From contig NZ_JARXXP010000002.1 of the NCBI RefSeq assembly GCF_029893965.1, positions 434,001 to 498,000 on the forward strand: a stretch of 64,000 nucleotides of DNA. Direction: 5' to 3'. Below are positions 15,922 to 23,879 of the stretch, piece by piece. The DNA comes from Paenibacillus sp. PastM-3 (GTDB lineage: Bacteria; Bacillota; Bacilli; Paenibacillales; Paenibacillaceae). The notes under the pieces are model-generated. The model searched no databases and was not told the DNA's origin. It saw only the letters and a program-made list of their open reading frames with translations. Positions within the stretch are counted from its first letter, which is position 1; every line of letters begins with the position of its first letter. The translations under genes were made by a program, and so were the position numbers.

Positions 15922-16495
15922 GGGCCTGATCCCTCCTTCCCCAGTGGATTAACCGTTTCTGCAGCTGCTTCATGGCCAGCCGTACTCTGCTCTTAACCGT
16001 GCCCAGCGGAACAGCCACGTGATAGGCCACCTCCTGCTGCGTAAGGCCCTGATAATAGATAAGGTCCATCACCTGCTGCTGGTCCCTGCTGAGCTCCTGC
16101 AATGCTTCTCTAATCTGTTCTCCAGCTAACAGCATTTCAACCATATCCTCCGTCATCGCCCCGGTATCGCGGAGCTGCTGCAATTCCTCCGCATCAGCAG
16201 ACTGCTGCGGAGGCCGTGTATTTATCTTGCGCAGCTGGTCAATCGCAATATTCCGTGTAACCGTAAACATCCACGTTGACAGCTTGCCCTTAGCGGAGTC
16301 ATACTGCTCCGGGTTCTTCCAGATCCGCATAAATAATTCCTGCATCACTTCCTCCGCCGCCATTGAATCCTTCACAATCCGGTATGCGAAGCTGTAAACC
16401 ATCTGCTCGTACCGGTCGTAGAGCTTTTCGAGGGCATCCGGGTCCTTTTGCCTGATTTGCTGCATTAATTGTACGTCGTCAGCGACTTCGTTCAA
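15914..16495 (-). CDS. SigK-like ECF RNA polymerase sigma factor
   Basis: 193 aa. Region 2 reads AEEVMQELFMRIWKNPEQYD and region 4 reads QQVMDLIYYQGLTQQEVAYH...GTVKSRVRLAMKQL. The start is TTG, seven nucleotides after a GGGGGG ribosome site; no ATG fits better. With the RskA-type anti-sigma it forms a standard pair. The divergent duplicated His-rich protein and the downstream esterase are likely regulon members. Confidence 0.9.
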   Translation of the reverse strand: MNEVADDVQLMQQIRQKDPDALEKLYDRYEQMVYSFAYRIVKDSMAAEEVMQELFMRIWKNPEQYDSAKGKLSTWMFTVTRNIAIDQLRKINTRPPQQSADAEELQQLRDTGAMTEDMVEMLLAGEQIREALQELSRDQQQVMDLIYYQGLTQQEVAYHVAVPLGTVKSRVRLAMKQLQKRLIHWGRRDQAHD

Positions 16496-16562
16496 CTGTT
16501 ACCCCCCATTTCCCCAGCGTAGTTGGATGAATTAATATTTTAAAATTTAATTTATAAAAAGT

Positions 16563-16589
16563 GATCCAACTTCTGAATACTTACGTTCC
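16563..16589 (+). promoter_or_regulatory. Candidate ECF-sigma promoter of the His-rich repeat protein
   Basis: GATCC and CGTTCC are separated by 16 bp, a layout like SigK/ECF promoters. The GATCC lies in ATCCAACT, whose exact inverted copy (AGTTGGAT) is at 16521-16528 on the sigma side. A dyad of that kind in a divergent region could also be an operator. Not verified. Confidence 0.35.
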
Positions 16590-16646
16590 ACTGAGTATAA
16601 CCGCTTTTGATTAGCGGCTCAACTTTGGATGAAGGAGTGAACTGAA

Positions 16647-18257
16647 ATGAAAAAGCTGCAAAGTAAGCTGGCCATCCTGATGCTCTGCCTGAGTTTATTT
16701 GTACCGGTACCGGCAAGCGCCCATGAAGTGGATACGAATGGTGCCGCACCAAATTTGCAGGCGGCTCTCGGTGAGCTGCTGGGTGAGCATGCCCTGCTGG
16801 CCGTCATGGCGATGCAGAAGGGCTACGACGGTGCTGCAGATTTCAATGATGCCGCAGCCGCACTCGGCAAAAACACAGATGACCTCTCAGCCGCCATCGC
16901 TTCAGTCTACGGCAGTGCCGCCGGCGATGCATTCAAGCCCATCTGGTCCTCCCATATCGGATATTTTGTTGATTATGTGAAAGCGACCGCTGCAAAAGAC
17001 GAGGCCGGACGCCAGAAGGCCGTTGCTGAGCTTGACGCTTACCGGATGAAGCAGGCGGAGTTCTTCCACAATGCCAATCCGGCGTATTTTGAAACGGCTG
17101 CCCTCGCAGACGGGCTCAAAATGCACATCAACCATCTGCTGGACGCCTTCAACAGCTATGTAAATAAAGACTATACAGCTGCATACAAGGATACACGGAC
17201 TGCGTACGCTCATATGTTCATGACAGCCAAAGTACTGGCCTCCGGCATTCAGGCCCAGTTCCCTGCCAAATTCCCTGACGCAACCACGTCTTCACCGGGA
17301 ATTGATCTGCGCGCGGGACTTGGACAGCTGCTGGGTGAGCACGCTACCCTGGCCGCACTTGCCATGCAAAAAGGCATCGACGGCGCTCCGGACTTCACTG
17401 CAGCAGCGGCTGCCCTGAACAGCAATACGGATGATCTGTCAGCGGCGATTGCCTCCGTATACGGCACAGCAGCCGGCGATGCCTTTAAGCCAATCTGGTC
17501 TTCCCATATCGGATATTTCGTCGATTATGTAAAAGCCACTGCAGCTAAAGACGAAGCCGGACGCCAGAAGGCCGTTGCCGAGCTTGAGGATTACCGTATG
17601 AAGCAGGCGGAGTTTTTCCACAGCGCGAATCCGGCCTATTTTGAAACCACAGCAATCGCAGAAGGCCTGAAAATGCATATCGGCCATCTGCTGGACACCT
17701 TTAACAGCTATGTGAATAAGGATTATACCAAAGCTTATAGCCTTGAACGCACTGCCTATTCCCATATGTTCATGACAGCAAGCGAGCTGACTGGCGGCAT
17801 TGTCGCCCAGTCCCCGGACAGGTTCCATGGCAAGACTGACGCCGCTGCTCCTGAAATGACAACCATTTCAATGAAGAAAGGCAGCACTGCCGTAACGGTT
17901 AACGGGACTACAAGCCAGATGGACGTTACTCCTGTCATGAAAAACGGCAGTACCTTCATCCCGCTCCGTTACCTCGGTGAGGCCATTGGCGTCGATATTA
18001 CCTGGGATAACGCCAAAAAAACACTCTGGATCATGGACGGAGACAACACCGCCGTGTTCTGGGTCGGGCAGTCTTATATGGAACTGAATGGAGAGCGCAA
18101 GAACATCGGGGCTCCGGTCTTCCTGGACAGCGGCCGCGTGCAGGTGCCTGTCCGTTTCATCGCCGAGCTGCTCGGCTGGGATGTGAAATATACTCCGGCT
18201 GACGGAACTGTTACATTGACCAAAGCTATGGCGGCAACAATGGAACATAGCCATTAA
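16647..18257 (+). CDS. Exported protein: duplicated His-rich module plus copper-amine-oxidase-N domain
   Basis: 536 aa. Signal peptide (LMLCLSLFVPVPASAHE). Residues 41-209 and 225-393 are tandem copies of one helical module, offset 184 residues. Each carries six His at identical places: 48, 103, 141, 160, 163 and 189, then the same plus 184. Residues about 415-532 form the beta-rich Cu_amine_oxidN1 domain common in Paenibacillus wall proteins, here without an oxidase. The His pattern suggests metal or haem binding outside the cell. Divergent from the SigK-like/RskA-like pair. I do not recognise the repeated module. Confidence 0.75.
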   Translation: MKKLQSKLAILMLCLSLFVPVPASAHEVDTNGAAPNLQAALGELLGEHALLAVMAMQKGYDGAADFNDAAAALGKNTDDLSAAIASVYGSAAGDAFKPIWSSHIGYFVDYVKATAAKDEAGRQKAVAELDAYRMKQAEFFHNANPAYFETAALADGLKMHINHLLDAFNSYVNKDYTAAYKDTRTAYAHMFMTAKVLASGIQAQFPAKFPDATTSSPGIDLRAGLGQLLGEHATLAALAMQKGIDGAPDFTAAAAALNSNTDDLSAAIASVYGTAAGDAFKPIWSSHIGYFVDYVKATAAKDEAGRQKAVAELEDYRMKQAEFFHSANPAYFETTAIAEGLKMHIGHLLDTFNSYVNKDYTKAYSLERTAYSHMFMTASELTGGIVAQSPDRFHGKTDAAAPEMTTISMKKGSTAVTVNGTTSQMDVTPVMKNGSTFIPLRYLGEAIGVDITWDNAKKTLWIMDGDNTAVFWVGQSYMELNGERKNIGAPVFLDSGRVQVPVRFIAELLGWDVKYTPADGTVTLTKAMAATMEHSH

Positions 18258-18278
18258 TGGATTCAAATGGGTAAAAAC

Positions 18279-18306
18279 AAAGGCCATCCCGCGAGGGATG
18301 GCCTTT
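18279..18306. terminator. Bidirectional intrinsic terminator
   Basis: AAAGGCCATCCC and its exact complement enclose a GCGA loop between the convergent His-rich protein and MerR genes. Confidence 0.85.
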
Positions 18307-18344
18307 GTGCTGCCTCTACAGTTACTTATTCCATCAGGTAAAAG

Positions 18345-18704
18345 TTAATAGTTCTCCCCGCGGTAATACCGCTCCAGCTTATGCTCCAGGTGGACGAGCT
18401 GCGCTTTCTTTTTCTCGATATCATCCAGCAGCACCTGCTTCTGCTCCTCAATCATTCTGGTTCTCTCCGGCAGGGTAGACGTTCCGGCCTTCACCATATC
18501 ATAGTATTTTTTAATTTCTTCAATACTCATCCCTGTTTCCCGCAGACATTTCAGGAACTCCAGCCAGCCAATGTCCTCTTCACTGTACAGACGGTTATTC
18601 TGCTCATTGCGGACCGCCGGCTCCAGAAGCCCCTTACGTTCATAAAAGCGGATTGCCCCGATGTTCAGCCCTACCTTTTTAGCAATCTGTCCTATCGTTA
18701 ACAT
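18345..18704 (-). CDS. MerR-family transcriptional regulator
   Basis: 119 aa from the ATG at 18704, chosen because GGGAGG lies 8 nt upstream; the frame stays open further up without a ribosome site. N-terminal winged helix (TIGQIAKKVGLNIGAIRFYERKGLL), middle EIKKYYDMV, and a C-terminal coiled coil without obvious Cys ligands. This is the small-molecule/aldehyde-sensing type rather than the metal type. It is divergent from an SDR gene whose promoter carries a dyad in the spacer, its probable target. Confidence 0.9.
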   Translation of the reverse strand: MLTIGQIAKKVGLNIGAIRFYERKGLLEPAVRNEQNNRLYSEEDIGWLEFLKCLRETGMSIEEIKKYYDMVKAGTSTLPERTRMIEEQKQVLLDDIEKKKAQLVHLEHKLERYYRGENY

Positions 18705-18730
18705 TCTTTCTGCCTCCCGAAAATTCACTG

Positions 18731-18758
18731 TTGACCTACACTTAGTGTAGCATATTAA
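18731..18758 (+). promoter_or_regulatory. MerR-type promoter/operator for the SDR gene
   Basis: TTGACC (18731-18736) is followed by the dyad CTACACTTAGTGTAG (18736-18750) and TATTAA at 18753-18758. A dyad filling the -35/-10 spacer is the hallmark of MerR-controlled promoters. Confidence 0.6.
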
Positions 18759-18804
18759 GCTTCAGATTATAGATAGATATCATTTAAGAGAAAGAAGGAT
18801 AACA

Positions 18805-19515
18805 ATGATGAAAATAGCGTTTGTAACAGGTGCCAACAAAGGGATCGGACTGGAAACAGCCAGACAGCTGGGCGCAGCCGGGTGGAAGGTAGTACTCGGA
18901 TCACGCAGCGCAGAACGGGGGGAGGCCGCAGTTGCCGAATTAACCGGCCAGGGGCTGGATGTGGAGCTGGTGCAGCTGGATATGACGAATCCGGACAGTA
19001 TCGCGCAAGCCGCCGCCACGATTCAAGCCCTCTATGCTGATCTTACCCTGCTGATCAACAATGCCGGTATGCCGGGCGCTTTCTCCAGCTCCTTTAGTAC
19101 TACCCGTGAGGAGGATCTGCGGCAGGCTTTTGAGGTGAACTTCTTCGGTACGTTCCGGTTAAACCAGCTGCTGCTCCCGCTAATTAAAAAGAATGAAGGA
19201 TCGATCATTAACGTATCGACCGACATGGCTTCCTTGCAGTTCATGCAGCATACGGAATATCCGCTGAACTGCTTCGACTATAATGCCTCCAAAACAGCCG
19301 GCAACGCGATGACCACGGCCATGGCTATTGAGCTAAGAGACAGCCGCGCTCAGGTCTTTGCTGTTACTCCAGGATTTACGAAAACAGACCTGAACCACAA
19401 CGCGGAGGGCGGCCAGTCGAAGGAAGCGGGAGCAGCCATTATTGTCGGCTACGCCACGGACGGCAAGCGGCATAACGGGGAGTTTCTGGATGTGAACGGG
19501 ATCTACGCCTGGTAA
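18805..19515 (+). CDS. Short-chain dehydrogenase/reductase (carbonyl-reductase-like)
   Basis: 236 aa. NAD(P)-binding TGANKGIGLETARQLG, structural NNAG, and catalytic YNASK with an upstream Ser in INVSTDM. Length and the GANKGIG form resemble NADPH-dependent carbonyl reductases. It is expressed from a MerR-type promoter divergent from the regulator, suggesting induction by a reactive carbonyl or electrophile. Substrate not deducible. Confidence 0.88.
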   Translation: MMKIAFVTGANKGIGLETARQLGAAGWKVVLGSRSAERGEAAVAELTGQGLDVELVQLDMTNPDSIAQAAATIQALYADLTLLINNAGMPGAFSSSFSTTREEDLRQAFEVNFFGTFRLNQLLLPLIKKNEGSIINVSTDMASLQFMQHTEYPLNCFDYNASKTAGNAMTTAMAIELRDSRAQVFAVTPGFTKTDLNHNAEGGQSKEAGAAIIVGYATDGKRHNGEFLDVNGIYAW

Positions 19516-19609
19516 AATCATATAAATTGCTGAAGGCCTCTGTTAAAATAATTAGAATCGCTTTTGTTAATTTCTGTGAATCTAATCTTATCTAAGGAGC
19601 TCTCAATTT

Positions 19610-20263
19610 ATGTCTATTAAAGCGGTGCTATTTGATTTTGACGGAACGCTGGCTGACACACTGCCCTTGTCATTCACGGCTTTCCGCACGGTGTTTAAAC
19701 AATACGAGGACAGGGATGTAACGAACGAAGAGCTGGTGGCCATGTTCGGACCGACCGAAGAGGAGATTATTGAAGCTAACTTTACGAATAAAGCCGCTGC
19801 TCCGCAGGCCGTTCAGGATTATTTCTCGATCTATGAAGCAGGCCATAATGAGGAGTCGGTCGGAAACACCGAGATTACCGGACTGCTGCAGCTGCTGAAA
19901 GGCCGCGGCATCAGGATGGCTGTGATCACCGGCAAAGGACAGCGGGCATACCGGATCTCCTCCAAGGCACTGCAGATGGAGGATTTCTGCGAATTTGCCA
20001 TTACGGGGGATGATGTGGCGCAGCCGAAGCCTCACCCGGAAGGCATCTGCCGCGCCCTGGAGCTTCTCGGAGTCAGCCCCGCCGAGGCTGTGTTTGTCGG
20101 TGACAGCAATGCCGATATTCTGGCAGGCAAAGCTGCCGGACTGCGTACCTATGCGGTGCGCTGGCTGTCGGCTTTTCAGAGTCAGACCTATGATGTGGAG
20201 CCGGACGGCGTATTCAGCAGTGTGGCTGAATTGGTGGAGCTGCTGGAGCAGGATCGCCTGTAA
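19610..20263 (+). CDS. HAD-superfamily phosphatase (Gph/PpaX-like)
   Basis: 217 aa. Motif I is DFDGTLADT with nucleophile Asp9 and acid Asp11. Motif II Thr is in AVITGKG, and motif III/IV is in GDSNADILAGKAAG. A helical cap lies between motifs I and II. It resembles phosphoglycolate phosphatase or pyrophosphatase PpaX. AAGGAGCT precedes the ATG. No clear operon partner. Confidence 0.85.
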   Translation: MSIKAVLFDFDGTLADTLPLSFTAFRTVFKQYEDRDVTNEELVAMFGPTEEEIIEANFTNKAAAPQAVQDYFSIYEAGHNEESVGNTEITGLLQLLKGRGIRMAVITGKGQRAYRISSKALQMEDFCEFAITGDDVAQPKPHPEGICRALELLGVSPAEAVFVGDSNADILAGKAAGLRTYAVRWLSAFQSQTYDVEPDGVFSSVAELVELLEQDRL

Positions 20264-20381
20264 GGTTGACATGTTGAGATCCCAGGCAAGCTGCCCGCGG
20301 TCTGTTTATACTGAGAAAAAAGCAAAATCCGGCCGCTTTATGTAGAACCATAAGGGGCTGCTAATCTCGGCTTTGCTCGTA

Positions 20382-20470
20382 ATACCACTTTGTTTAGCGA
20401 ACCGGCACCACCTTTGTCACCCGTGCAGGGAGTCGCTCCTGGGGAGCGAATAGGTATATCACCAAATACC
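20382..20470 (+). promoter_or_regulatory. Structured leader, candidate cis-acting RNA of the RacA-like gene
   Basis: Three stems can form: ATACC 20382-20386 with GGTAT 20453-20457; GCAC 20405-20408 with GTGC 20423-20426; and TCGCTCC 20433-20439 with GGAGCGA 20443-20449. GGTAT can instead pair with ATACC at 20466-20470, just before the ribosome site, so two exclusive folds are possible. I could not match it to a riboswitch class I know. This is all I see between 20264 and 20488. Confidence 0.4.
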
Positions 20471-20488
20471 GAAGCGGAGGAATGGAAA

Positions 20489-21025
20489 ATGGAAATGTTT
20501 AAAACAAAGGAAGCTGCAGAGCAATTGTCCGTCAGCCAGACCACGATCAAACGCTGGGCCGCGATGTTCCCTGCCAGCTTTCCCAAGGACCGGTTCGGTC
20601 ATTATATTTTTACCACCCGGGAAGTCAGCCTGCTTAAATCTATTAAAGAACGGCTTGAGCAGGGCGAGTCGCTGGACAGCATCACGCTGGCCGAGGACAA
20701 GCCGCAGGCAGAGCCGCTGCCCCATATCCGGTCACTGCCTGCAACGGAGCCCCCTATGCAGGAGGTCTGGTCCCGCCTCGTCCGCATTGAGCGTTCGCTC
20801 GACCAGAAGGCCGACGAGGTGGTCTCTGTGCAGCTGCTTCAGCAGCGCCAGGAGCTGGAGGATCTGCGCCGGATGATCCAGCAGCTTGCTGTATCCATTG
20901 AGAGCATCCAGCAGCCGCGGCTTCAGGCAGCCGCTGCGTATGAGGAGATGCATCCCCTTGCCGCTATGAAGCTCACAACCCCGCCCAAGAAGCGCGGGCT
21001 GCTGCGCACTTTTTTCTCGCTGTAG
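20489..21025 (+). CDS. RacA-like MerR-type DNA-binding protein
   Basis: 178 aa from the ATG at 20489 (ribosome site GCGGAGGAA). The N-terminal winged helix KEAAEQLSVSQTTIKRWAA...GHYIFTTREVSLLKSIK matches the DNA-binding domain of the sporulation chromosome-anchoring protein RacA. A coiled coil (about 90-145) and a basic tail (KKRGLLRTFFSL) follow, again RacA-like. In Bacillus, RacA tethers origins to the cell pole through DivIVA. Similarity beyond the HTH is weak, so treat the role as probable, not certain. Confidence 0.7.
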   Translation: MEMFKTKEAAEQLSVSQTTIKRWAAMFPASFPKDRFGHYIFTTREVSLLKSIKERLEQGESLDSITLAEDKPQAEPLPHIRSLPATEPPMQEVWSRLVRIERSLDQKADEVVSVQLLQQRQELEDLRRMIQQLAVSIESIQQPRLQAAAAYEEMHPLAAMKLTTPPKKRGLLRTFFSL

Positions 21026-21123
21026 GCTGTAAGTACAGGTCTGGGTCCGGTACGGCATTGCCGGGCTCAGGCTGGTATTTTCAAGCGTTCAACCTTGCGC
21101 CCCCGTGGCTTATCTGCCCTATC

Positions 21124-21963
21124 TTAGACCCCGCGCCGCAGCCGCTCCTGCCAATCCAGCCATCGGCGTTCTTCCCAGCCCGGCCAGATTTCTTTTATCT
21201 CGTTTAACAACCACTCACCCGCTATCGTGATCGAATTTTCATGAGAAGCGTAGATGACCCAGTCCATGTCGGCAGCAAACCAGTAGCCCTCGCCGTTAAT
21301 TGTGTAGACCGGGTTAAATCCTTCTATATCAAGCTGATACTCGGGTGAATGGTCGAACTCCCGCAGCTCGAAAACCCGCTCTATCCCGTGAGTATGTAAT
21401 ATTGCTCTTAGTGCCTCGAAGCCTACCTCTTCTTCAAAGTAATCTTCCATAAAGGCTTCGGTATCCTTCGGCTTGGCATCAGTAAGTGGGTACCAGAAAT
21501 CACTGATGCCCCACTTTTCCCTCAGGTCCTCCCACAGCAAGGTCCGCTCTACCTTTGACAAGGTACGCCGGTAAGGCAGTGGCTGCACACGGCTAATCCC
21601 TTCTGCAGCCCTTTTTTTCAGATAATCAGTCATTAATTGTCGCTCAGCCCCGGCTGTCTGCCGAAAGATTCCCTCTTTATTCTCGGTAAACCGGCTCTGG
21701 GCGTTCCAGACAGCCGCTAGAATCTTCTTATGCGCTTCTTCCTCAGTGGCAAATTCTGTCCCGTCAGACCGTTCGAGCTCAGCAAGGATCGCATCCAGAA
21801 CTAAATAGCGGGGGAACAACTCCTCTGCTTCAACAGTGTAGCCCCCGTCTTCCATCCTGTCCCTGCCGGAATTCATCAGCCGTGTATATTTTCTTCCCCA
21901 AAACCCGGCCATGACCATGCAGTAACGCCTTGCAAGTGTATGAAGCTGCTCTGCCTGATTCAT
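21124..21963 (-). CDS. Uncharacterised protein
   Basis: 279 aa, starting at the ATG 21963 preceded by AAAGGATGTGCACT; the frame is open further up without a ribosome site. Soluble, acidic and Trp-rich near the C-terminus (YWFAADMDWVIYASHENSIT and WPGWEERRWLDWQERL). I do not recognise a family. The DWVIYASHE segment looks like the substrate-free immunity/SMI-type proteins in style, but no motif supports that. It lies 60 nt downstream of another unknown gene on the same strand. Confidence 0.6.
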   Translation of the reverse strand: MNQAEQLHTLARRYCMVMAGFWGRKYTRLMNSGRDRMEDGGYTVEAEELFPRYLVLDAILAELERSDGTEFATEEEAHKKILAAVWNAQSRFTENKEGIFRQTAGAERQLMTDYLKKRAAEGISRVQPLPYRRTLSKVERTLLWEDLREKWGISDFWYPLTDAKPKDTEAFMEDYFEEEVGFEALRAILHTHGIERVFELREFDHSPEYQLDIEGFNPVYTINGEGYWFAADMDWVIYASHENSITIAGEWLLNEIKEIWPGWEERRWLDWQERLRRGV

Positions 21964-22022
21964 AGTGCACATCCTTTTTATAGAAATTTTATTCCATTCC
22001 ATACGAAAATCCTGCATGCCAC

Positions 22023-22427
22023 TCAATCCCACCATGCGTGGAGCCGGGGTTTAGCGGTCAGTTCATCGGCTGAAGCACAAAAGCTGAGAAACTCCTGCTT
22101 AAATCTGCGGGAAACGAATCTTTTCGGAACAAATAGTGTATCTATCGACACCCTGTAATCTTTTCGGAAAGGACTGACAGCATATCCCTTTGCCCGTATG
22201 ATAGGGTATTTGTTCATGAATAAAAACATTTCTTCGACGCTGGGAGATTCGTTTTGGGTATCAAGCGGATCTATGTATTTATTTTCAATAAGCTCTTTGA
22301 GGATATGAACATCAATGTAATCGAAATCTCTAACACTATGCGAGTTCTTCAGAGCAGCCCATTCTCCCCTGATACCTAACAGATCGTCCCTCCGCTCAAC
22401 ATCTCTATTAAATATAAATTCGTTCAT
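22023..22427 (-). CDS. Uncharacterised small protein
   Basis: 134 aa, soluble, ATG preceded by AAGGAGGCACCTTA. It ends in two Trp (HAWWD). No domain recognised. Same strand as the 279-aa unknown gene downstream, so the two may be co-transcribed. Confidence 0.6.
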   Translation of the reverse strand: MNEFIFNRDVERRDDLLGIRGEWAALKNSHSVRDFDYIDVHILKELIENKYIDPLDTQNESPSVEEMFLFMNKYPIIRAKGYAVSPFRKDYRVSIDTLFVPKRFVSRRFKQEFLSFCASADELTAKPRLHAWWD

Positions 22428-22520
22428 TAAGGTGCCTCCTTCTTTTTCTCAAACAAACAGTTACACGGGATAAGTGCTGTATTTTATAATGGTACAAAAA
22501 GCGAGTCAGAAAGGAGCCCT

Positions 22521-23099
22521 ATGCTCATCATTGAAATGATCCCCTGGATTGCCGCATTCGCCTTTCTGCTATCCGTGATCTGGATTGTGCTCATAAGCTG
22601 GAGGAACGGGATTTCGCCGATGCCTGCATCGGGTCCTGTCCGGTTGGCGGCGGCAGCAGAGGTGCAGCGGATTCGAGGCTACGGCAATATTGTTGAAGCC
22701 GGGTCGGGCTGGGGAACACTGGGGCTGGAGGTTATCCGCCGTTGTCCAGGGAAGCGGCTGACGGGAATCGAAAATTCAGGCATTCCCTTAGTGTTCTCCA
22801 GGCTGTTCACCTTACTCTATGCCCGCTTGCTGCCGGAAAAAGGTGCCGGGGAGGGATTGCGCAAACGGGTTATTTTTAAGCGCGGGGATATCTATAGCTA
22901 CTCTTACGGGGATGCCGACATTGTGCTCTGTTATCTGTTTCCGGGAGCAATGGAGCGTCTGGCGGGGAAGTTCAGGCAGGAGCTGCCACAGGGTGCGACG
23001 GTAATCAGTATTTGTTTTGCATTGCCGGACAGGCAGCCTGTGCGCGTCATTACCTGTAAGGACCGTCTGCGGACTAAGGTATATGTGTACCGGTATTAG
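22521..23099 (+). CDS. Membrane-anchored class I SAM methyltransferase-like protein
   Basis: 192 aa. One N-terminal span (WIAAFAFLLSVIWIVLIS), then a Rossmann fold with the SAM-binding motif IVEAGSGWGTLGLEV and acidic residue in LTGIENS. Motif II lies near DIVLCYLFPGAMERL. ATG after AAGGAGCCC. It resembles the small membrane-tethered methyltransferases annotated without known substrate. Monocistronic. Confidence 0.75.
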   Translation: MLIIEMIPWIAAFAFLLSVIWIVLISWRNGISPMPASGPVRLAAAAEVQRIRGYGNIVEAGSGWGTLGLEVIRRCPGKRLTGIENSGIPLVFSRLFTLLYARLLPEKGAGEGLRKRVIFKRGDIYSYSYGDADIVLCYLFPGAMERLAGKFRQELPQGATVISICFALPDRQPVRVITCKDRLRTKVYVYRY

Positions 23100-23130
23100 G
23101 GAAGGGGCAAGGTCTCCTATCTCAGTACGT

Positions 23131-23598
23131 TCAACAGGTAAAGTCCAGATTGGTGCCCATGCTGCCCACCGAGATTAACCGCTCGAAGTTCTTAACCAGT
23201 ACCATATGGTATTCCTTGTCGAACTCAAACCCTCCCGAGAGGGTTATATCTGGCAAGCCTAGACTGTATTGGCGTTTAGAAAGAGTATACAAGATGGTGA
23301 TATCGCCTTTCTTGTTCGCACGGTTAACCGAGATTGTAAACTCCTCCGGCGACATTGCATTTAAGTCTGCATGTTCTAACCTATCCAAGTGCTCCAGCTC
23401 GTGAATAAAACGCTTAAGCTGATCAATCTCAAACCAGACACTATGACTCCAACCAGTAAACTTGTTATCTGTAACCTCAATACTGCAAGCCATGCTGGGT
23501 AACCGTTCATGTATGTACTGCTCGAGATAAAAGGTGATGCTGGACGCTCTATCGGACGAGTATATCCTGAAGTCATAATCGGTATGCGGGGTAAACAT
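23131..23598 (-). CDS. Uncharacterised protein, WapI-immunity-like
   Basis: 155 aa from ATG 23598 (MFTPHTDYDF); the frame is open further upstream, but that extension lacks support. A beta-rich N-terminal part leads to WFEIDQLKRFIHELEHL, the kind of helix seen in WapI-type immunity proteins. No toxin gene is adjacent. Function not assigned. Confidence 0.55.
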   Translation of the reverse strand: MFTPHTDYDFRIYSSDRASSITFYLEQYIHERLPSMACSIEVTDNKFTGWSHSVWFEIDQLKRFIHELEHLDRLEHADLNAMSPEEFTISVNRANKKGDITILYTLSKRQYSLGLPDITLSGGFEFDKEYHMVLVKNFERLISVGSMGTNLDFTC

Positions 23599-23697
23599 GG
23601 CTCCTCCCAGGCGGACAAAATGAAACACACTTCTAAAATGTTCCAACTACTCTATGCCCATTGTAATCGCAAAATCTCCTCCCAGCCAATACATCCG

Positions 23698-23879
23698 AAC
23701 GGACTCAGCGGACCTTATTCTCGCCATTTCAGTCCAGCTGCAGGTTTAACGGACTCCAGTGACGTTAAATGCACCAAATTCACCCGCACCAGCGCATTTT
23801 CGACTAAATAGCGTCATCTGTGTCCGTTAGAATGTCCAAACGCCGGTAAATCGGCAAATAACGCCTCCTGGGTCCGTTA
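23698..23879. repeat. Four-unit hairpin element, ACGGAC class
   Basis: Four units of about 22 bp start at about 23698, 23748, 23807 and 23857. The first two begin AACGGACTC; the last two end GTCCGTT and are inverted copies. Unit 1 is complementary to unit 4 and unit 2 to unit 3, so the whole 182 bp folds on itself. Spacing (about 50, 60, 50) equals that of the elements at 38477 and 52876, though the unit sequence differs. It fills most of the 23599-24052 gap. Confidence 0.65.

Noticed and set aside
16521..16571. Second ECF promoter firing the sigma gene from the inverted ATCCAACT copy
   Set aside because: No CGT-type -10 is found at a suitable distance on the minus strand, so only the plus-strand promoter is proposed.
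20382..20470. Assignment of the RacA-like leader to the ydaO (c-di-AMP) or yybP-ykoY (Mn) riboswitch
   Set aside because: Some bases (GGGGAG, GAACCGG) suggest it, but the conserved cores of both classes are not found in order.
20338..20586. Minus-strand ORF with GATPCTGDKGGAGSLNK over the RacA-like leader
   Set aside because: It lies over the stems of the leader and the start of the real gene and has no ribosome site. More likely a by-product of the RNA structure, although the translated text looked familiar.
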